From Cladopsammia gracilis (taxonomy: Eukaryota; Cnidaria; Anthozoa; Scleractinia; Dendrophylliidae), in assembly GCA_022457155.1 (NCBI GenBank), contig JAJGOT010000207.1, forward strand, positions 942,501-1,006,500: DNA of 64,000 nucleotides. Direction: 5' to 3'. Shown piece after piece: positions 10,745 through 20,607 of this stretch (positions within the stretch are counted from its first letter, which is position 1; each line of letters starts with the position of its first letter). Both the position numbers and the translations under genes were made by a program. The notes under the pieces are model-generated. The model was not told the DNA's origin. It saw only the letters and a program-made list of their open reading frames with translations, and ran no database searches.

Positions 10745-13430
10745 ATGGTTCTTCGCAGTCTTATGAAAGTTCCAAAATTATGCCTCGTTTATTTTGGTTT
10801 GGACAAAACCACTTGTATTGTAGAAACAAAAAAGTTGAGAAATAAGGAAACTCAAACGCAGTTTAGTGATTTGGAACCGGAAAAGTTTTCTTCTGTCACG
10901 CTCAGACACAATGGTTATTGCATCATCTGGTAAGTTTCATTGCGGCTATGTTCTGAAATTAATACTGTGTCAGTAGTTAAGTGAGGAAATTAACGATTTC
11001 CTTCATTTTGTTCCAGACGATGTGGCATATCTAAACAACCAAGAGAAATTGTTTGTGGAGGATCCAGCAAATGCTCACCTGTTCGATGATGTGTCTTCTA
11101 CGTTGAAGCCGCCACAGAGTGGAACCAAACGGACAGCAGAAGCCTCTCCGCGCTTAGCCAAAAAGTCAAAGAACAAACCAGAAGAATTCGAAAAAGATGA
11201 GGTGAGTGGATACTCGTATTTTAAGAGAGATTTTCACGAACAATTTTAAGTTACGTGGAATTGGCCAAAAATGGAACGATGATGGAAGAGGCAATTCACG
11301 GAAGAAATCACTCTGGATAACTTATGAAACCGAAACGCTTAATCTTGCTTTGAACAACCAGGTCCTTATTTGTTTGAGCAATGCCAGAAAAACAAAATTT
11401 ATACTGTGTCGGACACTGACTAATGGACCTAATGTAAAACGTTATGAACTACTGTATGTATATTTTTATGACATTGGATTGGAAACCGATCGTGATTTTC
11501 GATGAAGTTTTTTATGAACGATGTACAGAGGGTTTATTATTACATTATTAAGATTTTGTTATGTCCACCCCTGACTGCAATTTCAGCGTGTCATATTGTT
11601 TAGCAAGATGTTCAGTGTTAGGAAATAACATTTGAGAGATTAAGCACCACATTGTATGGCGAACGGCAAACGTCAGTTTATTTTGTTTACTTTTCGTCAA
11701 ATGATAAAATCAGAAAAATAATTCACATGTTAACGAAAAAGGCACAACGACGTAACTCAATTACCTTCACAGGGAAACGGCGGACGACTGAAGTGGGATT
11801 TTGCCGTTTGCGGGAAAAACAAACATGATGCTTAATCTCTATTTTATTCGGTAAACTTATCGCCAACCAGTTAGGAATAACAATTTAGTTCAGATTCTAA
11901 CTTTAACCAGCGTGGTCAACCACTGTTTTTATTGAGGTCGATCGATTTGGTACACAATAGAAACACACAGTCCGTTTTTTCTCTTGAATTTTAACTGTTC
12001 TATAATTATTAATTATAATTATTATTACTATCTGCTACCCTTAAATGGAAACCAGTCATTTCGCCGGAAAGTCGATTCCCCGGAATGAAAGTTGATTCAG
12101 CAAACAGACTCGGCATCCATTGTGTATACTTGTGACTTTTTTGACTATAAGGGTAATTAGCGTTGTCAAAATTGCAATTGCAAGTTGATTCTATTGTTTA
12201 TAGCGAGGGTATTCCTTCCATTAAAAGTCTTTTCGCAGATACTTTAAAGAAATTAAAATACCAATAGACGCCATGCTCTATTGACCAGCTTACCATATTG
12301 TTTAGAATAAAGTAATCCAAGAGTGATAAAAGAACTAACTCCGGTCTTCAGCCTGTATTGTACGGTATATCGAGTCCTGAAATTCTACACCTTTTCAGTG
12401 AATATGTAACGCAACGATAAAAATTAAACTTTCATTCCGGTCGAATCTAAACTGTGGCGAAACGTCCACAGTTTAATTAAGGTCGCGGGAGATACCTGGC
12501 CATGAATAAATTCATAAGGCAAAATTGTAGCAGGGGTGCCACTTTGAAAAACGTTATATCGTGAACGCTTGGAAGCCGATTTCGCTGAAATTTAACAGAG
12601 ATATTGGCGAATAATGGAAGTGCATCAGGATTGTTTTTTTTTGGTTTATTATAGGTTCAGCTGCGGCGGAGTTTGTCAAAGAACAAAGCCAAAAACAAGC
12701 CGACTTAAAGAGAAAGAGAAGCGAACATCCAAAAGTCCAGACTGTGGAGGCAAGTGTTCAATGTGGATGCGACGTGGTCTTAAAGCAGATGGCCGATGCA
12801 TCTGTGCAAACGGATCACTATGATGCCACGCAAGAGTTAAAAGAACAGATCCAGAACCTAACAGAAGTAGTAAAACAACTAACCGCGCTGAAATGCATCC
12901 ATCAGCATGAGCCGAACATTGCCACATCACCACTGCTTGAAGATGATCAGCTTCATGATACGGCAATGGATCCTGCGGTTGCAGCTGTCATAAGAAGTTT
13001 CTGTAACAACCCCACTCTCAGTCCTCGCCAGGAATCAGCCAGCACAGTCGACGAGTCTCTACCGATTCAGCCCCCTGTTCGTGCAAATAGCTATGAAGAC
13101 CTGTCACCGCTTACCCGTCACCAAGTGACCCTACCAAGACAACCCCTGGTGTCCGTGGATCAGAACAGCATCCCTCAACCTAATCATGGTCCGACGGATG
13201 AACAGCGACGCAAGATTGGAACAATTATTGACCTTGGGACAGATTTATCTATGACTGCGCTTGCCTGTGTCAATGTTGTTTTCAGCGACGACGAGATGGC
13301 AAAGGGGAACCTGTCGGGGTCAAAAGGCTTTCAGCAGTTAGACAGGAGTAAGATGCACTTCTTGATTTCACTCTTGCAAAGAAAGTTTGATTCACCGTCT
13401 TTTAGTGAGAATTGGTCTCAAATTCTCTAA
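10745..13430 (+). CDS. BEN-domain protein gene inside element B (probably defective)
   Basis: Three likely exons are visible. Exon 1 (10,745-10,929) has an ATG and ends at TG/GTAAGT. Exon 2 (11,018-11,201) follows TTCCAG and encodes VAYLNNQEKLFVEDPANAHL and a basic patch (SPRLAKKSKNK), ending GAG/GTGAGT. Exon 3 (from about 12,655) encodes a coiled-coil (ELKEQIQNLTEVVKQL) and at its end a BEN-type domain: NVVFSDDEMAKGNLSGSKGF, LDRSKMHFLISLLQRKF and W near the C-terminus. BEN domains bind DNA or mediate contacts in chromatin. The frame stops at 13,430 about where the last BEN helix should continue, and a basic Cys-containing stretch follows in shifted frames to about 13,470. Splice phases at the visible junctions do not agree, so an exon is missing from view or the gene is decayed. 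The first 80 residues have no domain I recognise. Confidence 0.6.
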
Positions 13431-13439
13431 CAGAGGTGC

Positions 13440-14230
13440 AAGAGCGCCTCCGATGGAAGAATACTTCTAATTAAACTTGTTGTTCTATTTACGTGAGCGT
13501 TGTGGTTATAAATTGTAAAATTGAACCTCAAATTGTCAAAATACCTGTGTTAAAACAGTGCTGACTACGTTTGTCGGACATTTCGAAGCTTTTCACAATG
13601 AAGGAACACCGAAGACGAACGAAAGAAGCCAAAAAAAAAATACAGTTTGTAATGTAACAGACATAAACAAGTGGCCATCTTGGTTAACCTTGGTAACCAG
13701 GCTAAATAAAACATGAGCTTAAGAAATTTGCACGTGACACGCGCCACAGTAAACGAAATGGCGTCTGTCGAAATTCGCTAAATGTGATGGCTAAATGCAA
13801 TAATACAATCACAGTATTCGTTGGAACAAATTCCAAATAATAACAGCATTTAATAAAGTTTTAGTTTACGAGGAAAAATCGCCTGTAAAATAGCTTTATT
13901 TTGAACAAACGAAACGATGTTTCCTTTGCGGTACGTATCCCACATACGATCAAATTCCGCAGTGTTTGAGAGAAATTACTGTTATCAGCTGAGAACTTAG
14001 CGGGAGTAAGAAATACTAGGGCCAGATGCATGGACATGGCAAGTCTATTAAAGAAAGTTTCTTTCTTGCGGTGTGCAAACAATCGCCGAAAGTTCGATTT
14101 GGTGGATCAGGCTCGATTTAATTTGTCTCGCAAAGGGTTGCAAGGTTTGTAAATGGTTTGCAAAGGGTTTGAAACCCTCTTAAACCCGGTTTGGAAGGCG
14201 CCTCAAACCCCCCCCAAAACGCTTTTTTTC
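13440..14230. other. Element B interior between BEN gene and right end
   Basis: No coding frame is supported here. A minus-strand frame at 13,861-14,082 has no recognisable motif. Short repeats of the word GGTTTGCAAAGGGTTTG occur around 14,130-14,180. Confidence 0.4.
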
Positions 14231-14235
14231 GATAA

Positions 14236-14262
14236 GACTTTCCTATGGAGGGTCACATTATG
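14236..14262. repeat. Internal remnant of an element-B-like terminus
   Basis: The word TTTCCTATGGAGGGTCACAT lies about 270 bp inside the right end of element B and resembles the outer 20 bp of its right terminus (TTTCCCGTGGAGGGTCACAT). It suggests an older related end or a shortened ancestor. The right subterminal ACACGG-type words lie between it and the true end. Confidence 0.45.
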
Positions 14263-14477
14263 GAAACCAGGCTAAAACTTTATCTCACTTTCTCATTTTC
14301 TTCACAATCGAAGTTGACACGGTCATCGTGTTAATACGTGCAAAATTGCACGCAAAGTTCTTAACACGCTCCTTTGTCTTTAGCCTGCACAAAAAACAAT
14401 GGGTTTGACGCTAATGAGGAAAGTGTCTTAAACGCAGCTATCGTGTTGAGGCATGCTTCTTTTGTTTTTAATGTGCG

Positions 14478-14530
14478 AGCGTGCCGTGTGCGTGCGTTCA
14501 CCTTATTCACTGTTTCCCGTGGAGGGTCAC
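14478..14530 (-). repeat. Right terminal inverted repeat of element B
   Basis: Reverse-complement match to 4,196-4,250. It ends GGAGGGTCAC at 14,530 and is followed directly by the ATAT duplication and the right half of MITE A. Confidence 0.85.
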
Positions 14531-14752
14531 ATATTTAGAGGCTAACATCGTTTTCAACAAATCCCCACCACTCCCCGCTTATCAATGTTGTAACAGATCA
14601 AAAATGCCATTCAAACTAACAGTCATCAACATTGAAAGGGGGAGGGGGACACTAGGACATGGCATTGATTTAATTTGTGTTACACGGTCGCTTTTATACG
14701 GAATGAACATTTTTTTTGGAAAGTGTCTCAACCTTTTTGCAACTGCTTGTCT
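14531..14752 (+). mobile_element. MITE family A, right half of a split copy
   Basis: The sequence continues the MITE begun at 4,148-4,195. It matches 18,175-18,391 closely, including GAGGCTAACATC, a pair of opposed C-rich/G-rich blocks around 14,563 and 14,640, and the terminus TTTTTGCAACTGCTTGT. Together the two halves give a MITE of about 266 bp. Confidence 0.85.
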
Positions 14753-14759
14753 GAGTCAC

Positions 14760-15340
14760 ATATCGCGTTATAGCACTGGATTTGCTATTCGGAAATGAAT
14801 CATAGTTGATGTATGTTATCAATGTAATGACTTGATTTGAAAAAACAGCTTTTTATTCCACTGCGATTAGGCGTTTAAGAATAGAAAGTACAAAATGCAC
14901 CTTTTTGACATATCTCTACGGCCTTAATTAGCGCGAATTTCAGCAAAAAAGGATTGTTTCTTCTAAAAGTTGCCGTAGTTTCTCAATATCGTTATGTATT
15001 TTTCAAAGAACCTTGCTATCTTGTTGCAATGAGGCAAATTGTGTTATTTTCAACCTCTTGTTCTTTCTCGAAGGTTTGTTTGCGTTTGCTATTGACGCAA
15101 GAAACGTGCGTACATTGAAATGATAAGCATTAGTCTGTGTAAATAATGTCATGTGATACTGTGATCGCATGTTCGTGCTGAAATAAAACGGTGAGCAACT
15201 TTTTGCTGGTCCAATTTGTCCAGTCAATTTCGGATTACATTCTAGTTGTGAAAATATTATCATTTCTTCGTCCTTGTGGTAGCTAGCTTTAATCTGGCCG
15301 TGTATTTTGCACGGTGTATATCAGTTGTCAAGTTTCATAT
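14760..15340. other. Spacer, no supported gene
   Basis: AT-rich sequence between the split MITE and element C. A minus frame at 15,003-15,263 shows no recognisable motif. The last four bases (15,337-15,340, ATAT) are the left target duplication of element C. Confidence 0.4.
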
Positions 15341-15359
15341 GTGACCTCACGGGAAAACG

Positions 15360-15735
15360 TACACTAACGCTTATCCGTTAAACGGATAAAAACTAACGGC
15401 TAACGCACGGATAGCTAATGGCCTTCAAAGCGTTCTAACGGTTGACGAAAGCATTCTAACAGATAGCTTGAAGCTTTAAACGCTTGTTGATTCGTCTAAC
15501 AGATAGCTTGAAGCATTTAACGGTATGGCAAATTCATCTAACGGATAGCTTGAACCGTTAAACGCTTCTGTTGATTCGTCTAACGGATAGCTTAAAGCGT
15601 TTAACGGTATGACAAATTCATCTAACGGATAGCTTGAAGCATTTAACGGTATGGCAAATTCATCTAACAGATAGCTTGAAGCGTTTAACAACGCTTCGGC
15701 AAATTTGTCTAACGGATAGCTTGATAGTAAAAATC
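15360..15735 (+). repeat. Left subterminal TAACGG repeat array of element C
   Basis: Units of about 38-45 bp repeat at least six times, each with TCTAACGGATAGCTTGAAGC followed by GTTTAACGGTATG or a variant. This produces a fortuitously repetitive minus-strand reading frame (15,476-15,691) that encodes ASSYPLDEF-type repeats, which I regard as a by-product of the DNA repeat. Confidence 0.85.
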
Positions 15736-16979
15736 TGTTTCGAAAAGGAACAGCTTCCGAGAATAATTATTTGTCAGACTGTACCGACAGTAAATATTCA
15801 GAGCGCTATAGCTTTGGAAACATTATGCCGACTCAGGAAATAATTGCGCTGCATAATCTTCCATAATAAAACAGCTAGTTTTTATCTCCCAGAAATGTTA
15901 TCAAGCATCTGTTTGGCCAGACACAAGCGAGATTCAAGCCAGACAACAATCCCGCTCTTAAAACGAGCAAGAATCAAGCGACGAATGTTTTTCACACTTA
16001 GATGGAGATCGATGGAACCCTTGCAAAATCAAACGCGGCTTATGTTTATTCCCGGCCCGAAGACACTCCAAACTTCCTGTGATGTTTTAGTGCGGTGGAA
16101 TACTAGGAAATGAAGGCTGAGAGTTTGGAAAAGCTTAATCTTAATTTGGCGAGCGAAACCACAAAAACAGAGAATTTTCAGAAGCGCATAGTCTGTTTGT
16201 GCCAGCGTGTTTTAAGGTTTCAAATTACCGTTTTGACATATGCAAATTTGGTGCCCTTTTACCACTTTTCCCAAGGGACCAACAAGCACTTATTTTTACA
16301 GACAACTACAGCAAACTTCAAGGGTTTATTTTTTTTTCTGCTACCAAACTTTCCCTACCGTCTTTAATTTCGATTATAATTTTTAGTTCCATTCAAGATT
16401 TATTTTAACAATAAGTAAACATGAAGTGCAGAAAGAATTTTACACATGAATTTTGCGTGACTACTGCACTTGGGACTCCGGGCCGCTTGTTGTTTACATT
16501 CTGCGAGCGAGCAGCGAAAAAAGAATTAATGTTTTGCAGTCTCATAAAAGAAATCACGTTTATCATTCCCTGGCCTTGAAGTCAAAACCTTGCTTGATTC
16601 AAATAATTGGTAAAACGAGCGTGACTAGTACTATTACTTTGTCTTCTCGCGGACTGCTGGCGAAGTCTACGAATTACCGCCAGTCTGTCTGTCGTTCAGC
16701 CGCTCGACATTCACGCTGTTCGAAAGAATTATTTTGCCGTTCGATAATGAACGTATCAGTGAAAGCGACTCTTCGTAGACTGTTTATAATTATGGATTAT
16801 TGGACGAAACTTCGTTCCGTTTTCAACGAGTATTGCTGGGATGTTAGATTTATACCATGGAAATAGTAAGTGAAGGTAAGACTTAATTAAAAAGCAAATG
16901 AAAAGCACTATCACCTCTAGAACAGTCATTTCCAGTACCTCTTGAATGGGTGCTGGGATAATTCTATCGTTCAGGCTAG

Positions 16980-17287
16980 TCCTAACGGATGCCAAACTTT
17001 AGCTAACGGATGTTAATTCTTTGCTAACGGTTACAGTATTCGTTCTAACGGTTCAATACTAACGCCTAACGGACACGCTATCCGCTCTAACGGTTAGAAA
17101 CTGACGCCTAACGGATGCGAAATCTGTTCTAACGGTTGAATACTAACGCCTAACGGATACGCTATTCGAGCTAACGGTTAAATACTAACGCCTAATGGTT
17201 TGGTGAAAGCGTTTAACGGTTTTCAGGAAATTTTATAACGGACATCTAACGGACACCTAACGCTTTTAGCCGTTTAACGGATAAGCA

Positions 17288-17295
<8 letters not shown>
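16980..17295 (+). repeat. Right subterminal TAACGG repeat array of element C
   Basis: Words CTAACGGTT, GCCTAACGGATACGC and ACTAACGCCTAACGG recur about every 30-45 bp up to the right terminus. Both arrays use the same core word TAACGG, as expected for transposase-binding subterminal repeats. Confidence 0.8.
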
Positions 17296-17318
<23 letters not shown>

Positions 17319-17329
17319 ATATTTACTCA

Positions 17330-17950
17330 GATTTCGTGAAATTCTTCCATAGCAGGGTTTGCGGTACATTTTTTCAACCGTTAACCAGACTTTCGCCAAA
17401 TAGAGTTGTTTGAGAACTACGATACAAGTGCTGAGTATGGGCCTTCTACATCCGGTGGAAACGAAGAGCGAGGCATGATTACTGGGACAGATACAGCTGT
17501 ATGATGTCCGTGCACTGGAAAATCTTCCACTCTAATGTGAGAATCGACGAGCAAAACCAAAGGAGATTCCAAAATGTGCCAAACGTTTCGCAAGATGTAT
17601 TTTGGAAGGCAACAATTAGTGAAATGCGTACTTGCAGAATTCACTGATTGTAATTTATACTCGCGTGAACGGTCAACGGTCAACGGTCTACAGAGAGAAA
17701 TAAGAACTTATGTAATCTTTATCTGTTGTTAAGTGCAGACCGTCAAAAATATGTAGACCGTGGGGAAATTTTTATGAAACGAAATTGAGTGCCTTTTCTT
17801 AGTGGAAATGTATTATGAGAATATATTGTTTCCATTTTTCTATAAATATATAATAAAAGCCGAAAACAAGGTTTCTTTTTGGAAGAATGTTTTCATTCCT
17901 GTATACTGTCACGAAAGCGTGACATGTAAAAGATGTCACGAAAGCATGAC
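17330..17950. other. Spacer, no supported gene
   Basis: No coding region is supported. A short direct repeat (GTCACGAAAGCGTGACATGTAAAA, here cited by its first half GTCACGAAAGCGTGACATG) occurs twice near 17,909-17,960; each unit is itself an inverted repeat around GCGTGAC. Confidence 0.4.
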
Positions 17951-17954
17951 ATGT

Positions 17955-18127
17955 AAAAGTGCATAATTACTGTAATAATTGTAACCATTACTGCCACTTA
18001 TTACAACGCACTGACCATAACAGTATTTATCAAAATTTAATCTTTTCTCTTTCTATTGATACCTTTTAATCATATATTACGTGCCGGTTCCTCTTGCTAT
18101 TAGTGTTTTAATTGAACTACTATTCAG
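17955..18127 (+). repeat. Flanking repeat shared with the 35-kb copy
   Basis: This segment matches 35,275-35,450 in inverted orientation, including the words ATTACTGTAATAATTG, CACTGACC, GATACCTTTTAATCAT and TGAACTACTATTCAGACAAGC. It runs straight into MITE A in both places, so MITE A here is part of, or was inserted in, a longer repeat that was itself copied. The split MITE copy at 4,148 does not have this flank. Confidence 0.7.
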
Positions 18128-18391
18128 ACAAGCAATTGCAAAATGCGTTGAGACATTGTGTACTGTACTGCATATTTCGAGGCTAACATCATTTTCGACA
18201 AATCCCCACCCCTCCCCCCTTATCAATGTTGTACCAGATCAAAAATGCCATTCAAACTAACAGTCATCAACATTGAAAGGGGGAGGGGGACACCAGGACA
18301 TGGTATTGATTTCATTTGTGTTACACGGTCGCTTTTATACGGAATGAACATTTTTTTTGGAAAGTGTCTCAACCTTTTTGCAACTGCTTGT
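18128..18391 (+). mobile_element. MITE family A, intact copy
   Basis: About 264 bp with terminal inverted repeats ACAAGCAATTGCAAAATGCG and, at the right, the complement of ACAAGCAGTTGCAAAAAGG. The interior has opposed C-rich and G-rich tracts about 80 bp apart that could form a long hairpin. It has no coding capacity. It is the reference for the insertion point of element B. Confidence 0.8.
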
Positions 18392-18399
18392 AGCTTTTA

Positions 18400-19545
18400 T
18401 TTTCTTTCGCTTTTACATTTTTATTATCATGAGTCCTGACAATATTTTTCGCTTTTATTATAAGTGAAATATCAAATAAAAAATAAAAAATAAATAAATT
18501 GAACAAGTAAGTCAACCCCACCATTAACCCTGGATACTGGAGAGCTCATAAAAGAACAATCAAAAAAGGGACAAGGACGTGGTTTAAAAAATTGTTTACA
18601 CTGCAAAATATACTGTATTTAACTAACTGCTTTTTTTAAGGCATATAGAGTACATTTGTGGCTTCTCAAGGGAAACTGTCATAGAAATTACAACTAACAT
18701 CGAGAGCCAGGAGGATTGCTGTAGGTAGATTTTGGAACTGGGCTAACCTGAACACCCCGAGCAGGTGGCACTGATGATATGGAAACAATCTTCAGTATGG
18801 TACATGGTTACCTGGGCACCGTGTTTACACTGAAAGATTTCAAACATCTGTGGCCCAAAGTCGTTAGGTATGCTATGACTTACTCCTATTCTGTAATTTT
18901 TGTTGCAAATTAATATTTGGATCAAGAAGCTAAGCATTTCAGAAGGTCAGTAGCCCTTAGCATTTCGGCCGAGCACTTACAACTACTCACGGGTACATGA
19001 ACCATCAATATGGCGGCCATCTGTAGCAAAATACTAGAAAGTAAAGACGTATCATGTAATGCATACCATGTAATGTGATCCGTCAACATGAAATTAGAAA
19101 CTCGTAATATTTAAACTAGCATGAAATTGGACACTTGTAACACCCGGTTTCCATGGGGATATAATACCACTGGCGCCTGGTAGTGTCATATCTACTGGGC
19201 ATGCTCAGTCTTGTTAAACTCGCACAAGTCAAGAGACTCAACACAACACCCACGTTTTCGACATCTTTCTGACATCTTTCTGTAATATTTTTCAGAGCTT
19301 TTTGTGGAACCAATAGACGAAGAATTTGTTTGCAGCATTTGGTAAGTTTGTAGAACCCAAGTGGGTTTGTGTAAAGTAAGCCTTAAGGGACCTTATCCCT
19401 CCGTAATCATGAAACTTTATCGCCGAATACCACCATTTATTCAACTGAATCGGACCAAACAGATTCTTTAGAGCAAAACAGAAGCATCATTTTGTTTAAA
19501 AAGTGAGAAGTAATTCAGATGTTAGGGTTGTAAATAGATTATGGT
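18400..19545. other. Spacer, no supported gene
   Basis: AT-rich sequence with no recognised coding region. Short minus frames at 18,743 and 19,116 show no family motif. Confidence 0.4.
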
Positions 19546-19650
19546 TTTGTCTGATAAATATTCTTAAACTCGCACATGTAAAATAAGCTTATGTGAAGCT
19601 GGCTGAAGCTGGCCACGCATTCTGCAGAGGCTGCTTGTCTGGTAAATATT
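19546..19650 (+). repeat. Degenerate duplicated RING exon start
   Basis: The block TTGTCTGATAAATATTC to GAAGCTGGCCACGCATTCTGCAGAG is a diverged tandem copy of the next 100 bp, which hold the real exon start. Both copies carry the intron end and a C-E-x-GHxFC(K/R)xC type RING core. The first copy lacks a usable frame. Confidence 0.5.
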
Positions 19651-19686
19651 CATAAACACACGTAATAATTCTATTTTGTATTTCAG

Positions 19687-20556
19687 CCATGGTGTTTTCA
19701 ACGAACCTGAAACATGTGAGTCTGGGCACTCCTTCTGCAAAGATTGTATCCGCCAGTGGAGGTCAAGCCACTCTACCTGCCCTCTGATCAGGAACCTCGC
19801 TGTGTTGGGTGCTCTCAAAAAAAAAATCATTTGATGCCCTTCTACACAAACTGTTACAGGCTGCCCCTGGACGGGACAATTAAGTGCTCTTGAAAGACAT
19901 CTTCAAGACTGCCCAATTTTATAAATTTAAGTCAAGAGGGTGCATTCTCCATACCTATAGGGGTGAATTGGAGGGCCATCTTGTTTGCCCTTATAGGACG
20001 GTGAAATGCCCCTCTTGCAATCAAGAGATGTCGCTGCAAGATGCTGTACTACATGACGACAGTTGCAATGCAAAGCTAGTACCCTGCATCAATATTTGTG
20101 GGGTTGAAGTTGAAAGGTATGGATTTGTTTTGGTTTGACTTTTGGAAAATGACTTTCTTACTTAGAAGGACATGGATCCTTTCAAACGTCCATTTTGGTG
20201 GGAAATTTATGTCACCAAATTGTTCGAACATAAGCCATTTTGGTCTTTCAACTGAGGGAATCATTTTGCATACATGACATGGTGTAGGATAAGACAATTT
20301 AAAATCAAACAATTATTGTAATAGAACTTAGCTAAAAGAATTTTCTGATTGGGAAATTAATTTTAAGCCACAACCAATGAAATTTATAGTATTTAACCAC
20401 AGCATCTAATCATCCTAATTTACAATTAATTCATGGCCTTTGTTCCTTTTATGTTTCAAGATGCAAGATGCTCTCTCATTTGGCTTTCGCCTGTGAAAAA
20501 GAGAGTCGGCCCTGCCCCACGAAGATGCTAAATCTTCTCATGCTGATCTGCTTTTA
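19687..20556 (+). pseudogene. RING/TRAF-type zinc-finger protein, frameshifted
   Basis: Exon 19,687-20,115 follows TATTTCAG and opens with a partial C3HC4 RING (CESGHSFCKDCIRQW, then CPL), missing its first Cys pair, which would be in an upstream exon. After a poly-A run the frame breaks; the TRAF-type zinc-finger part (GCPWTGQLSALERHLQDCP) is in another phase, and the next finger (GELEGHLVCPYRTVKCPSC) in a third. The donor AG/GTATGG joins in frame to an exon at 20,461 (CKMLSHLAFACEKE), which stops at 20,556. Such proteins act as E3 ubiquitin ligases or signalling adaptors. Several frameshifts and an in-frame stop make this a pseudogene or an error-rich stretch. Confidence 0.6.
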
Positions 20557-20607
20557 AAAGCTCACATTTTTTATCTAAGTCAATATTCAACAGACCTTCA
20601 AAAATTT

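Larger units (their letters stand above)
4196..14530. mobile_element. Element B: 10.3-kb TIR DNA transposon
   Basis: The element is bounded by near-perfect inverted repeats of about 54 bp, starting GTGACCCTCCAC and running through CAGTGAATAAGGTGAACGCA. The left copy starts at 4,196 and the right copy ends at 14,530. Both ends abut ATAT, and the split MITE A shows ATAT only once in its intact sister at 18.17 kb, so this is a real insertion with a 4-bp ATAT duplication. Because ATAT is a palindrome, a TA duplication with termini TGTGACC fits equally well. Inside are a broken transposase-like gene, a nested element, a minisatellite and a BEN-domain gene. Superfamily is uncertain; a 4-bp duplication would fit Sola or Academ, a 2-bp TA would fit Tc1/mariner-like groups. 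Confidence 0.8.
15341..17316. mobile_element. Element C: 1,976-bp non-autonomous TIR element
   Basis: Ends are inverted repeats of about 48 bp starting GTGACCTCAC and including GGGAAAACGTACACTAA and GCTTATCCGTTAAACGG. ATAT flanks both sides (15,337-15,340 and 17,317-17,320). The terminus GTGACC, the GGGAAAAC word and the ATAT target match element B, so the two likely share transposition machinery. The inner ends are packed with TAACGG words. The middle (about 15,740-16,970) has several short open frames with no recognised domain, so it lacks an evident transposase. Confidence 0.85.

Noticed and set aside
11206..11505. A 99-codon ORF after BEN exon 2
   Set aside because: It starts within the donor region of exon 2, shows no domain, and is best read as intron.
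15476..15691. Minus-strand ORF encoding ASSYPLDEF-type repeats
   Set aside because: The periodic peptide follows directly from the subterminal TAACGG DNA repeats of element C. It has no independent sign of being a gene.
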